DNA of 64,000 bases from Haematobia irritans. Taxonomy: Eukaryota > Arthropoda > Insecta > Diptera > Muscidae. Shown one piece after another: positions 44,399-55,686 of this stretch. The translations under genes were made by a program, and so were the position numbers. Position 1 is the first letter of the stretch, and every line of letters starts with the position of its first letter. The notes beneath the pieces are model-generated. The model was not told the DNA's origin, did no database searches, and saw nothing but the letters and a program-made list of their open reading frames with translations. The stretch is from the NCBI RefSeq assembly GCF_050003625.1, contig NC_134397.1, forward strand, positions 97,076,162-97,140,161, given 5' to 3'.

Positions 44399-45329
44399 TA
44401 ACAGTTCTTTACTACGAACTAAAAATCCCGGTCATAAATACCGTTTTCCTCATCAGAAGTATGGGTTTATTCTGTCTTCACTGAGAGAATTATAGAAAAC
44501 AATTTAACAGATTGACATTTTTTGTATACGATCGTGACATTTTAGTAGAAAAGTAGCCTATGTGAGCCATTGCAAACAGTTGGTCACTTTACGAGATCTA
44601 ATGTAAATGCAATAACCATGATATTATTTGAGACTGTCGTAACCGATGCAACAGTTTCGTATACCGTAATGCTTTTAAAAAGTATTAATTTGCATAATTC
44701 ATTCACATGGCGGTTCTTTTAGTACAAATCTAAGTTTTTGGGATTTTTGTTTGTTTTCCTACAATTTAAAATATGTCACAAAAAGTAATTCTTCGGGCGG
44801 TATCCCGCAAAGTATAGTAAACAAATCCGCATTCCCGAGAATCGAAAAAAAACATCCATGTGTGGTTCTGTTTACAAACTACACAGAAAAAATCCGAAGT
44901 TTAAATAAGGCTAAATTTAACTTATTTTTATTGCAAAAAAAAAATATTTGTTGGTAGTTAAATTTTATTATATTTTCGAAATATTCCACAGCTTAATGAA
45001 ATTTTACTTTTTAAGTATGTCTAAAACATTTTATGAACTTAACGTGAGTATAAAGTTCAATGACCGTACACAAAAGTTCAACATGAACTAAAGCACAATA
45101 AAATTTACGTACAATTCCCAAAAATAGTATAAATGGTTAAAATGGACATGATTTTACGCCAATGATTTCCTTCTCTACTTCTAGTTCATTCTTCTATTAG
45201 AGGGTGTAATTTCGTAAACTGCAGTTAAAAAGTACAACAGGGTATTCAATTTTCCTGGTATTAACAACGCTTTGTGGAAAACTCAAAATGTGGAGTACAA
45301 TTTTCGTACGAGGTAGTTCATTCATGCTT
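44399..45329. other. Unassigned, possibly a further miniature element
   Basis: ACACAGAAAAAATCCGAAG at 44881 resembles a family C or H terminus, and TTAGTTCATTC motifs follow to 45320. No clean partner end was found. Confidence 0.3.
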
Positions 45330-45952
45330 CACTGAAAAAAAGCATGTCCGGTTCCAAAGATTTTTCTCTTTGCACTAATGATTTTGGTATTGATTCCGAG
45401 CCAAAGAAGCGGAGAATTGATGTAAGGATACTTTTAAGACCGAATTGTCTTTTAATTTGAAGTTTTGCGTACTTGATTCTAGGCAGCAAATTTTAATTTA
45501 TTCGTTTTTATGTGCAATTAAAGTCCTTTAAAAAAGTGTTAACGACAAGTTAAATTTTCAAATTCAGACCCGACTTCCCGTAGAAATTATACTATGTTTC
45601 AAGTAAAAATCGTCTTTAAAATAAAGTGTAGAAAAACGTCTCCTATTTTTAAACGCTTTTTTGCTTTGTTGTCAAGATACAAAGACAACAAATTTAAAGA
45701 CAATTTCTTTAATTTTGAAGTATTATTAAAGACGGTGTGACCTATTCAAACAAAATTTTCTTTCATTTTCAGATACCTATTTTTAATTTGAATCACTTAA
45801 TTATAAGGAAAAAATGACTATAGAGAAGTTCATCGTCTTTCGAACAAGGAAAACAAATTATATCAGAGAAATGCGTCTTCTATGCTAAGCAAAAAACGCA
45901 TTCGTATTTTGAAGACATGAAATCTTTGGTCTCACGACAATATTTTTCAGTA
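45330..45952 (+). mobile_element. Family B element
   Basis: CACTGAAAAAAAGCATGTCC at the left and ACGACAATATTTTTCAGTA at the right. TTCCGAGCCAAAGAAGCGG lies at 45396. It parallels the copy at 33551-35505 without the DD37E insertion. Confidence 0.7.
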
Positions 45953-48070
45953 TATAAAACAGTTTACTTTTTTTCCGATGTATGACTGAAAACCACGCAC
46001 TTTTATTTTGGCTATTGAATTGTGAGCGTATCTATCCTAATGAATGGTACTGTACTACTGTACACACATGTGATTTATGTTGTTATTTACTTTATGAGTG
46101 AAGATAACTTTTTTTTCGCTTACTATACAGAATGACCTTTTGTTGGTCTAATCACAAATACTTTCGAAGTTATTAACAAGGTTATGTGATCACTTTAAGT
46201 AATGTAGTATATATGGGGGCATAGAGAATTCTTCAGGTCATAACCGTTTCCCAAATTGGATCTCATCAATATATTTTTCAACGATTCATGAAGATCGGAA
46301 GCATATGTATGATATCACATTTTTTTGGATTAGTTGGAGCAATTGATTTACAAATAATCCAAGGTTTCATTATTCTATATATCGAAAGTGGGTTGTGCTA
46401 TTGAGTTTGGAAATTAAATGTCTAAACCATTTGACATTGTGTCGCTATTTTCAAAATTTGCCACAAAATTTAAAAAAATTTGATTTTTCTTACTCTAAGA
46501 CTGCTAGAGTGGCTCAATTTGTGACTCTATCTAAATCGCTAACACTTGGGCAATAATACAGACCGCTGTGCCACACCAAATCTGATATAGGAAAATGTCC
46601 CAATGTTGCAATTTGGCAGACCCATTCAATACACACCACAAGTTGTAAACAAAAGCAAATTAAATGGAACATTAATGGTCGCGGATGTGGATCGTCACGT
46701 AATAATGGCTTTCGGGTGTTGTACAAGTTGCAACTTCTTGTTAAGTTGTATTTGAATCTCTGCTAACCGAACGATCACTTGAGTGTTTTCAACCTTCAGA
46801 TGTTTTGTAAGATCTCTCTGCGCCTTGCTCCGCGAAATTTTGAGCGCGTTAGTGGTATGCAACTTTCAATAGTCGAATTTGTACTGAAGTTGGGTGGCTT
46901 GAATTAGTAGCGAGCTTCGCTTGCAAATGCTAAGCTTCAGCCAAGTTTAACAGATTCAATAAAGCTTTTGGATAGTACGAGGCTGCAATCTGGAAATCTG
47001 TTTGATATCTTGTGAAAATGTATGCTGTGTTAGTTTGTATGTGTTGCGTATGCTTGTGAGTACATTTGAAAGTTGTTAATCGTAAAACCACTGTTTGAGC
47101 ATCTTTACATTACAATAAAAAACCTTTTTTTTGAATTTTTTGGATTAATCTAATACATTTCACACAAAATAAAATGCCTTAACGAAATACGTGCATTGCA
47201 TTTGAAAGCCCTACAGAAACATTTTCTACGCATATATACATATAGTGAGTTATTTTGATGCTAAAACAAGTAAGAAGTATCTAATATTAAAAGATGCCAA
47301 CTATGTGGTACCCAGAGATGGTCTGTAGCAAACTTTTTTAGGTTTGCCACTTTCGCAAAGTTGTAAACGTCGTAAACGTCACAGTAATGTTTCAATGGGA
47401 GACTTCAAGCCAAAGTTGCTATGTCCTACTCAATGGTGCAGTAAACGCGACGATCTGTACACGCTTATAATTAACTTTCCACAAATTTCTGCAGAAAAAA
47501 AAATACTTAAGTCTTTAAATTTAAAAACATTTACTTTTTGACTTATTAGAGTCAATTTCCATACTAGCTAGTCATTCGCTGATGCAACAAAAACTTGAAC
47601 ATTACGGACCACGCAAAAACCGAATAGTTTGAAGTCGCGAATGCAACATGTAAAACTAGTTGAGTTTTCAATAAATACAATGTAACACCATATTTTTTGC
47701 ATCCCTTTTATAGAGGAGCCAAACAAAATTAAATTAAAAATGTTTAAAATTCCTTTTGTTCTTGTTCTTTTGCGACATACGTATTATACCGTCGTAAATT
47801 TATGTCGCAAAATGAGAGGTGACTTTTCTTATGTATTTTGATCTGCTGAATTTGAAAATGAAGGTAAAAAATATAGTGATAAGTTAAATGGTTCAAAATA
47901 TATCGATGAAAATATGGCAAATTTTCAAAAAACAAAATGTTTTTACATGTTTTACAATGACTCTTTGTCGCCAATGACTCTTTATCGTAAGAAATAAGAC
48001 CAACTAGACGAAAATCGACCGAGAAATGACAAAGCTATAAGCAATTGAGTGAATAAATCCGATGCCAAAT
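45953..48070. other. Mostly unassigned, low-repeat sequence
   Basis: Two kilobases with fewer repeat signatures than the surroundings. One weak candidate exon is at 47018-47055. Otherwise no gene is recognised on either strand. Confidence 0.35.
47018..47055 (+). CDS. Weak candidate first exon (short hydrophobic peptide and donor)
   Basis: ATG at 47018 (context GAAAATG) opens MYAVLVCMCCVC and meets a donor TT|GTGAGTAC at 47056; without splicing a TGA follows at once. The peptide could start a signal sequence. Support is thin: 38 bp only, no downstream exon found. Confidence 0.15.
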
Positions 48071-48164
48071 CATACAAATATGAGCCACTCAATCACAAAA
48101 AAAAAATGCGTTATTGTGTGGCCGAGTTGCATTTTTGTGCGGGTGAGTGGCTCTTATTTGTATG
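48071..48164. repeat. Inverted repeat, 21-bp arms, 52-bp loop
   Basis: The arms 48071-48091 (CATACAAATATGAGCCACTCA) and 48144-48164 pair at 20 of 21 positions. It may be a very small foldback element. Confidence 0.6.
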
Positions 48165-48707
48165 ACTAGCAAACTTTTGCTATCTTCGTTTTACATAACA
48201 TTTCGTTTGGTGTTGCCAGATGGACTGGAATGGGTGGAATTTCCAGATTTTGTATGTCATGTCCAGTTACAAGCTATTCAATAATATTTCCAGCTAAATA
48301 TACTTTTTAAATAATATTTCAATAGAAAAGACTATACGTTTAGTTATTCATCTTTTTCATTCTCAATAAGGTGATTTTTTGAGTGTTAATTACCTTTAAC
48401 CAGCACTCAATTACACCTAGAGAGAGAAAGCGTAGTAATTCAAAATTTTTAAAATTTTACTTTTCATTAAAAAACGAGCCACACTGTAAAATTCTCCCAT
48501 TTTTTTACGATTCTTTCATTAAAAAATGCCGTTATGTCTCTTTTCTTGTCTTCAGAGTTAATACCTTTTTACTACAATTTTTTGTCTCTATTGAAAAATA
48601 AAAAAAAAATAAAAAATTTAGTGTTACTGCCCTTTTGTTTAATAGGTGCGATATGTATTATCTATAAGAACTGCATTAAACCTATTTTGCCTTTTTCTGT
48701 AAATTTA
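48165..48707. other. Unassigned sequence before family E
   Basis: No gene recognised. A TTGCCAGATGGACTGG stretch at 48215 is shared in style with other fly repeats but could not be placed. Confidence 0.35.
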
Positions 48708-49258
48708 CCCAGCAAAAAAAGCGTCGCCAAAAAAGTAGTGAAAATGTTCTTTTTGGATCCGGAAGTGGTGCAAAATTGGCGCAGAAGCGATGAATTTAAC
48801 ATGGACTTGTCATAGGACGGATGTCCACCATTTCAAAAGTCGTTGCACCGAATTTGCATCACTTCTTAAGGTGTTATTCGAATTCAATGTTTTGGATGTG
48901 AATTAAGAATTTTTGTGATATTTTGATAAATAAATAATTTTTAAAATTATTTATGATTTTGAATAAATTCTAACGCTTCTCTGCAACGTTTTACATCAAA
49001 TATTATTAAAATCAAGCAAGTTTTCTAGAACGGATTTAAATAATCTTTAACATTTTATTAATTCTTAATATGTTTTTAACCTATTTCAAGCAAAAGAATT
49101 TTAAATTTCCCATTAAAAATATGAAAAAAGCGAGTTATAAAAAATTGACTCGAAGGAACTTCCTCTGCAGTTAAAATAAAGAACATCTTTCGGAGAACAT
49201 TTTTGGAAGTGCTTCTAAAGTTGTGCCTTTAGAAGAACTTCCAATTTTTTTTGCTGGG
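48708..49258 (+). mobile_element. Family E miniature element (CCCAGCAAAAAAA ends, 551 bp)
   Basis: TA-CCCAGCAAAAAAAGCG and TTTTTTTTGCTGGG-TA form inverted ends with a TA duplication. The body from 48806 matches 21733-22182. No protein is encoded. Confidence 0.7.
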
Positions 49259-49530
49259 TAGTTTATAAGAAGAGATTAACTTTAAAAAATGTTCTCATTT
49301 TTTTAAATTTAATTAACTTTATTTTGTTTATGTTCATGAAAACACTGAATTATAAATGTTTTTTATGTTTTTATTATTTCGTTAAATATTTGAATAAACA
49401 GTTATATTCCTCATATTTGGGGATTTACGAAATCCAGATTTTTATACCCTCCACCATATGTTAGGATGGGGGGTATATTAACTTTGTCATTCCGTTTGTA
49501 ACACACCGAAATATTGCTCTAGGACCCCTT

Positions 49531-49769
<239 letters not shown>

Positions 49770-49948
49770 TGGGTCGTGATGAAATTCTGAGTCGATCTAA
49801 GCATGTCCGTCCGTCTGTTGAAATCACGCTGACTTCCGAACGAAACCAGCTATCGCCTTTAAACTTGGCATAAGTAGTTTTTATTGTTGTAGGTGGGATG
49901 GTATTGAACATGGGCCATATCGGATCTCTTTTACGCATAGCCCCCATA

Positions 49949-51230
49949 ACAGGTTGGCTGATAAGTCCCCGGTCTAACAAAGAAAAACACATTTTTTTTG
50001 TCAAAATTAATTTTTATTATTCAACATAGTTCCCTTCAAGAGCGATACAACGATTATAACGATCTTCCAATTTTTTGATACCATTTACTACTCCTTCGGT
50101 TTTGCCTAAAAATAGGCCTCAGTTTCGGCGATCACCTCTTCATTGCAGCCAAATTTTTTCCCTGCGAGCATCCTTTTGAGGTCTGAGAACAAGAAAAAGT
50201 CGCTGGGGCCAGATCTGGAGAATACGGTGGGTGGGGAAGCAATTCGAAGCCCAATTCATGAATTTTTGCCATCGTTCTCAATGACTTGTGGCACGGTGCG
50301 TTGTCTCAGTGGAACAACACTTTTTTCTTCTTCACATGGGGCCGTTTTGCCTTGATTTCGACCTTCAAACGCTCCAATAACGCCATATAATAGTCACTGT
50401 TGATGATTTTTCCCTTCTCAAGATAATCGATAAAAATTAATCCATGCGCATCCCAAAAAACAGAGGCCATTACTTTGCCAGCGGACTTTTGAGTCTTTCC
50501 ACGCTTCGGAGACGGTTCACCCGTCGCTGTCCACTCAGCCGACTGTCGATTGGACTCAGGAGTGTAATGATGGAGCCATGTTTCATCCATTGTCATATAT
50601 CGACGGAAAAACTCGGGTGTATTACTAGTTAACAGCTGCAAACACCTCTCAGAATCATCAACACGTTGTTTTTGGTCAAATGTGAGCTCGGGCGGCACCC
50701 ATTTTGCACAGAGCTTCCGCATACCCAAATATTGATGAATGATATGACCAAGACGTTCCTTTGATATCTTTAAGGCCTCTGCTATCTCGATCAATTTTTA
50801 CGGTCATTCAAAATCATTTTGTGAATTTTTTTGATGGTTTCGTCGGTAACCACCTCTTTCGGGCGTCCACTGCGTTCACCGTCCTCCGTGCACATTTCAC
50901 CACGCTCGAATTTTGCATACCAATCAATTATTGTTGATTTCCCTGGGGCAGGGTCCGGAAACTCATTATCAAGCAAAGTTTTTGCTTTCACCGTATTTTT
51001 CCCCTTCAGAAAACAGTATTTTATCAAAACACAAAATTCATTTTTTTCCATTTCTTTCACAATAACAAAAGTTGCTTCACAAAAGACGCTCTATCTCACA
51101 AACTAATTGACTTACAGACGTCAAATTTTGACACGAATCATTTGAAGGTTGGTACTATATAAAAATAATATGCATTTAATACTAGCGACGCCATCTATGT
51201 GTCAGACCGGGGACTTATCAGCCAAGCTGT
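49949..51230 (-). mobile_element. irritans-type mariner, full-length copy (1282 bp)
   Basis: TA flanks both sides (49947-49948, 51231-51232). The inverted ends start ACAGGTTGGCTGATAAGTCC and ACAGCTTGGCTGATAAGTCC. The length fits the family (about 1.28 kb). The transposase is on the minus strand and is broken. Confidence 0.9.
50017..51051 (-). pseudogene. irritans-type mariner transposase (DD34D), two lesions
   Basis: ATG at 51051 starts MEKNEFCVLIKYCFLKGKNT and the stop lies at 50017-50019, matching a family length near 348 codons. Helix-turn-helix segments, TMDETWLHHYTPE (first D) and the KRPHVKKKKVLFH block are present. A frameshift near 50795 (after ILNDRK) and a premature stop at about 50303 inactivate it. 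The stop replaces the Q just before the second catalytic D (QDNAPC), so the protein would end on the edge of its active site. Sequence identity to the other copies looks high, so activity was lost recently. Confidence 0.9.
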
Positions 51231-51376
51231 TATAAACGGACCCCCAGATTTGGCTTGCGGAGTTTCTAAGAGAAGCATATTTCATCCGATCTGGCCGAAA
51301 TTTGGTACATAGTGTTAGTATATGGTCTCTAACAAACATGCAAAAATTGGTCCATATCGGCCCATAATTATATATA

Positions 51377-52311
51377 AAGGGTGATTCTTTTGAGGTTAGG
51401 ATTTTCATGCATTAGTATTTGACAGATCACGTGGGATTTCAGACATGGTGTCAAAGAGAAAGATGCTCAGTATGCTTTGACATTTCATCATGAATAGACT
51501 TACTAACGAGCCACAACGTCGAATTTTCAGTGAATGGGCCCTAGAAAAGTTGGCAGAAAATCCGCTTTTTTATCGACAAATTTTGTTCAGCGATGAGGCT
51601 CATTTCTGGTTGAATGGCTACGTAAATAAGCAAAATTGCCGCATTTGGAGTGAAGAGCAACCAGAAGCCGTTCAAGAACTGCCCATGCATCCCGAAAAAT
51701 GCACTGTTTGGTGTGGTTTGTACGCTGGTGGAATCATTGGACCGTATTTTTTCAAAGATGCTGTTGGACGCAACGTTACGGTGAATGGCGATCGCTATCG
51801 TTCGATGCTAACAAACTTTTTGTTGCCAAAAATGGAAGAACTGAACTTGGTTGACATGTGGTTTCAACAAGATGGCGCTACATGCCACACAGCTCGCGAT
51901 TCTATGGCCATTTTGAGGGAAAACTTCGGAGAACAATTCATCTCAAGAAATGGACCGGTAAGTTGGCCACCAAGATCATGCGATTTGACGCCTTTAGACT
52001 ATTTTTTGTGGGGCTACGTCAAGTCTAAAGTCTACAGAAATAAGCCAGCAACTATTCCAGCTTTGGAAGACAACATTTCCGAAGAAATTCGGGCTATTCC
52101 GGCCGAAATGCTCGAAAAAGTTGCCCAAAATTGGACTTTCCGAATGGACCACCTAAGACGCAGCCGCGGTCAACATTTAAATGAAATTATCTTCAAAAAG
52201 TAAATGTCATGGACCAATCTAACGTTTCAAATAAAGAACCGATGAGATTTTGCAAATTTTATGCGTTTTTTTTTAAAAAAAAAGTTATCAAGCTCTTAAC
52301 AAATCACCCTT
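51377..52311 (+). mobile_element. rosa-type (DD41D) Tc1/mariner element with internal deletion (935 bp)
   Basis: TA flanks it, and the ends begin AAGGGTGATT on both sides. It sits in the ATATATAG-CCC part of a 153-bp unit. Both terminal regions are present, but it is shorter than the roughly 1.3 kb expected of the family. The missing part lies at the 5' end of the coding region. Confidence 0.8.
51490..52203 (+). CDS. rosa-type transposase lacking the DNA-binding domain, open frame
   Basis: A 237-codon open frame starts at a true ATG (MNRLTNE) and runs to a natural-looking end (HLRRSRGQHLNEIIFKK). Catalytic motifs are FSDEAHFW (D35), WFQQDGATCH (D128) and SCDLTPLDYFLWGY (D170). The 41 residues between the second and third D define the DD41D rosa family. 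Full-length relatives are about 345 residues, with two helix-turn-helix motifs before the catalytic core. Here residue 7 joins directly to PQRRIFSEWALEKL, so about 110 codons are gone without breaking the frame. The product would be a catalytic-domain-only protein, unlikely to bind the terminal repeats. It may be inert, or could in principle interfere with intact copies by dimerising. Confidence 0.8.
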   Translation: MNRLTNEPQRRIFSEWALEKLAENPLFYRQILFSDEAHFWLNGYVNKQNCRIWSEEQPEAVQELPMHPEKCTVWCGLYAGGIIGPYFFKDAVGRNVTVNGDRYRSMLTNFLLPKMEELNLVDMWFQQDGATCHTARDSMAILRENFGEQFISRNGPVSWPPRSCDLTPLDYFLWGYVKSKVYRNKPATIPALEDNISEEIRAIPAEMLEKVAQNWTFRMDHLRRSRGQHLNEIIFKK

Positions 52312-52752
52312 TAGCACCCATATAACCCGATACCCAGATTTGGCTTGCGGAGCCTCAAAGAGAAGCAAATTTCATCCGATCTGGCCGAAATTTGGTACAT
52401 AGTGTTAGTATATGGTCTCTAACAATCATGCAAAAATTGGTCCACATCGGTCCATAATTATATATAGTCCCCATATAAACCGATCCCCAGATTTGGCTTG
52501 CGTAGCCTCAAAGAGAAGCAAATTTCATCCGATCCGGCTGAAATTTGGTACATTGTTTTGGTATATGGTCTCTAACAACCATGCAAAAATTGGTCCACAT
52601 CGGTCTATAATTATATATAGCCCCCATATAACCCGATCCCCAGATTTGGCTTGCGGAGCCACAAAGAGAAGCAAATTTCATCCGATCCGGCTGAAATTTC
52701 GTATATTGTTTTGGTATATGGTCTTTAGCAACCATGCAAAAATTGGTCCACA

Positions 52753-53266
52753 CACTCAAAAAAAAGTGAACTCTCTATTTCACTAAAGCCAATTTAACTT
52801 TATTTTAGTTCATAGAAATATTATGTTTGGAGAAAGTTTCCTGTACTCTAATAATTTTTTGTTTACGTTAGTTAAATTAACGAAAACCGAGGAAAAAAAT
52901 ATACTCAAATGAAGCATAAAGATTAACTAAATTCGTGTCTTCCACAATATAGTTCAGAATTTCTTTAAATTTGTAAATTTTACCAAAAAGGCGTCCATCA
53001 TGAACTTCGTATGTCACTAAAGACATTCTTCCAATTTTGAACTCCAAGTTTTTCCTTCAAGCTACAAAATTTTCTTTAACAAGTGAAAAAAACTTATGTC
53101 TAATAAATTTTCTTGAATTTGTCGAAAAATATTTACTTATTTTTATGACATCGGCGTGATGCCAACGTTTGTAATACTGTTTAGTTAAAATTGTCTACAA
53201 ATGTTCAAAATTTTCTAAAATTAACCGAAAGTTTTCTTCCTGGTGGGTTCACTGTTTTTTTCAGTG
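52753..53266 (+). mobile_element. Miniature element with CACTCAAAAA / TTTTTTCAGTG ends (514 bp)
   Basis: It splits GGTCCA-CA-TCGG of a tandem unit and is flanked by CA on both sides. The ends CACTCAAAAAAAAGTGAAC and GTTCACTGTTTTTTTCAGTG are imperfect inverted repeats. No protein. Confidence 0.65.
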
Positions 53267-53757
53267 CATCGGTCCCCATATAAACCGATCCATAGATTTC
53301 ATCTCCGGAGCCTCTTGGAGTAGCAAAATTCATCCGATCCGGCTCAAATTTGGAACGTGGTGTTAGTATATGGTCTATAATTATATATAGCCCTCATATT
53401 AATCGATCCCCAGATTTGACCTACGGAACCTCTTGGAGGGGCATCATTCATCCCATTCGGTTGAAATTTGGTACATTGCACTAGTATGTTATATGGCCGC
53501 TAACAGCCATGCACCAATTGGTCCATATCGGCCTATAGTTATATATAGCCGATCGCCAATCACACAAAAATTGGTCCATATCGCCAAAAAATAATCTACC
53601 AAAATTTTATTTCTATAAAAAATTTTTGTCAAACTGAAATATATAAATACGTATTTAATCGTTTTTTTTTGTTTAATATATACCCCGTATGGACTAACTT
53701 ACAATTTAGAAGACGGTGTTAAGAAGTTGTAAGATACCTTGCCATCGGCAAGTGTTA

Positions 53758-55077
53758 CCCCCAGAAAAAGTGACTCCTTCTTTAAGTTAAAATGAACTCA
53801 TTGTGAAGAAAGTTGAACTTCGTATAGCGCCAAAGACATTTTTATTTGTTTGAACGATGTGATTTTCATATAAATTAGGTAGAATGCATTCCATATATTA
53901 GTTAACATTTCCCTATATTTATGAACTTTTTTCATTAATTTGGACAAATCTTACATATTTGTTGTAAACCTTTTACATCAAAATTAGAACTGATTATCTT
54001 CGTTTTTAAATACAATTTTATTTATCTATATAGGCAATTTTTTCTTCAATAAAAGACATGTTTTATTAATATATTAAATATATTTATTAAGAATCAACAG
54101 CATCGAAATATTAGTTTATTATTCCACTATTTCCAATTTCCACGTAAAGTTATCAACTGTAAAACGTAATTTTCTTCTTCTTCTTGTGACTTTCACTTTT
54201 AATAAATTGCTGCTTAACGATTTTGTCCCCATTTGACAATTTCAATGTCTACAAATATAAAAAATCATAAACCAATTTTTTCACAAAAGGTTAGCGTCCC
54301 GAGTGTTACCTGATGAATGAAGGGGTTGTTATTCTGTTAGTGTTTTCTTTCTTTGTACACCATCACGAACATTGATAGACTTATTGTTTGTTATTTATGT
54401 TTAATAATTTTCAAAAAACGAAAATTGTTCTCACTGATTTAATATAACAAATATTTTATATATTTTATTTGTTATTTATTATATTATTTTTTAACAATCT
54501 CTTCGTATACCATAACAACGCGATTCCAACTAAAAAACAACCCACGCGCAAACATATCGATTACACCGATGACAGGTATCGATTACAGGTAGACAAAAGA
54601 GATATAGGAAAATTTCCTATTTTTTAACAAGTATGTTTCCTTAAGTTTTGAAAGGATTGAATACTTCTTAGTACGAATGGACTAAAATATTTTTCTATGT
54701 CAAGTGTATGTATGATAAGCTTTCTATAATGAAGGAAGTCAGTGTTATCGTATTATAAGAAATTTTACTAAATTTGAGGAAACTTGGTTTTAATTCGGTT
54801 TTTGTTTATTTTTACGAATGCTTTTTTTTATCAGTGAATACAATTTTCATGTTCAGTAATAAATTATTATACCCAGCGAAGAAACAGTATTAGTAAAATT
54901 CCATGCCTTATTCTAGTTAATGAACTATTCCTTACTGCTTCCAGTTTAGGAGTTTTTAACTGAAACAAGTACATTTTATTATTTCACATAAAAATGTAAC
55001 TTAATGGAAATAAATTGACTAAACTAAATTGATAAACATTTTTTCCTTTAGTATCGAAGACACTTTTTTTCTGGGTG
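53758..55077 (+). mobile_element. Family C element, second copy
   Basis: It starts CCCCCAGAAAAAGTGACTCC and ends CACTTTTTTTCTGGGTG, and matches 35762-37170 along its length with indels. It lies near the tail of the family G element. Confidence 0.75.
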
Positions 55078-55147
55078 CACTGCAACGTTTTTCTTTGGCC
55101 ATGAAAAGTCTTAAAGTAATCATTAGATGTTATTATGGTAAATCCCT

Positions 55148-55221
55148 TGGTGGTACAATGGGCTAAGGCGACTGTTAACGCGTATGGTGCAGAAAACACA
55201 GGTTCGAGTCACGCTAGCGGA
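55148..55221 (+). repeat. tRNA-like module (Asn-like) with T-run
   Basis: The A box TGGTACAATGGGCTAAGGCG, an ACTGTTAACG anticodon-like part and a B box GGTTCGAGTCAC are followed by a T9 run at about 55226-55234. The stems are poor, so it is more likely a tRNA-derived SINE or pseudogene than a working tRNA. It is distinct from the family A and F modules. Confidence 0.5.
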
Positions 55222-55614
55222 AATCTTTTTTTTTAATTTTGTTTATAAAGTCGTAACCATAACGTTTTCAGATCATGAACGCTGGTTGTTATTTTGATAT
55301 AAATCGAAGTCGTAGAAGAAGCACAAGATGTGGGAGAAGATTCGAGTTGATCCTTGGCCTACATCGTTGGAGAATCGTATAACATACAATCTGCTGGGTT
55401 GTAATTGTTACACGTATATAATCGAGATAGAAAGGTTAAATGGGTTCAAAAATTTTGTTGCGGTGGTCTATCGCCTGTCAATAATGTTGGTGACAATTGT
55501 ACGTGTTTAAAAGCTTCCTCAAAGTTGTTCACATTATGGTGAAAGACCGTTCGAACTCGGCTATAGAGCTTAATATGGAATCGAACTGCACTCAGTGATA
55601 AACAGAAGGACAAT

Positions 55615-55686
55615 ATTGTGGTATCATAATTAACTGAAAAGTCTAAGTGAAAATGAAGTTTTGGGTCGCCATTATACCTAACCTAA
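55615..55686 (+). mobile_element. Diverged LOA-like LINE 3' end with CCTAA tail
   Basis: TTGTGGTATCATAATTAACTG, AAAGTCTAAGTGAAAATGAAG and TACCTAACCTAA align with the element-sense 3' UTR of 5104-5190. It is in the plus orientation and represents another copy or subfamily, 5'-truncated to the UTR. Confidence 0.5.

Larger units (their letters stand above)
51236..53580 (+). repeat. 153-bp-type tandem units (interrupted array)
   Basis: CAGATTTGGCTTGCGGAG occurs at about 51245, 52336, 52490 and 52642, separated by about 153 bp once insertions are removed. Further decayed units run to 53580. Confidence 0.7.
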
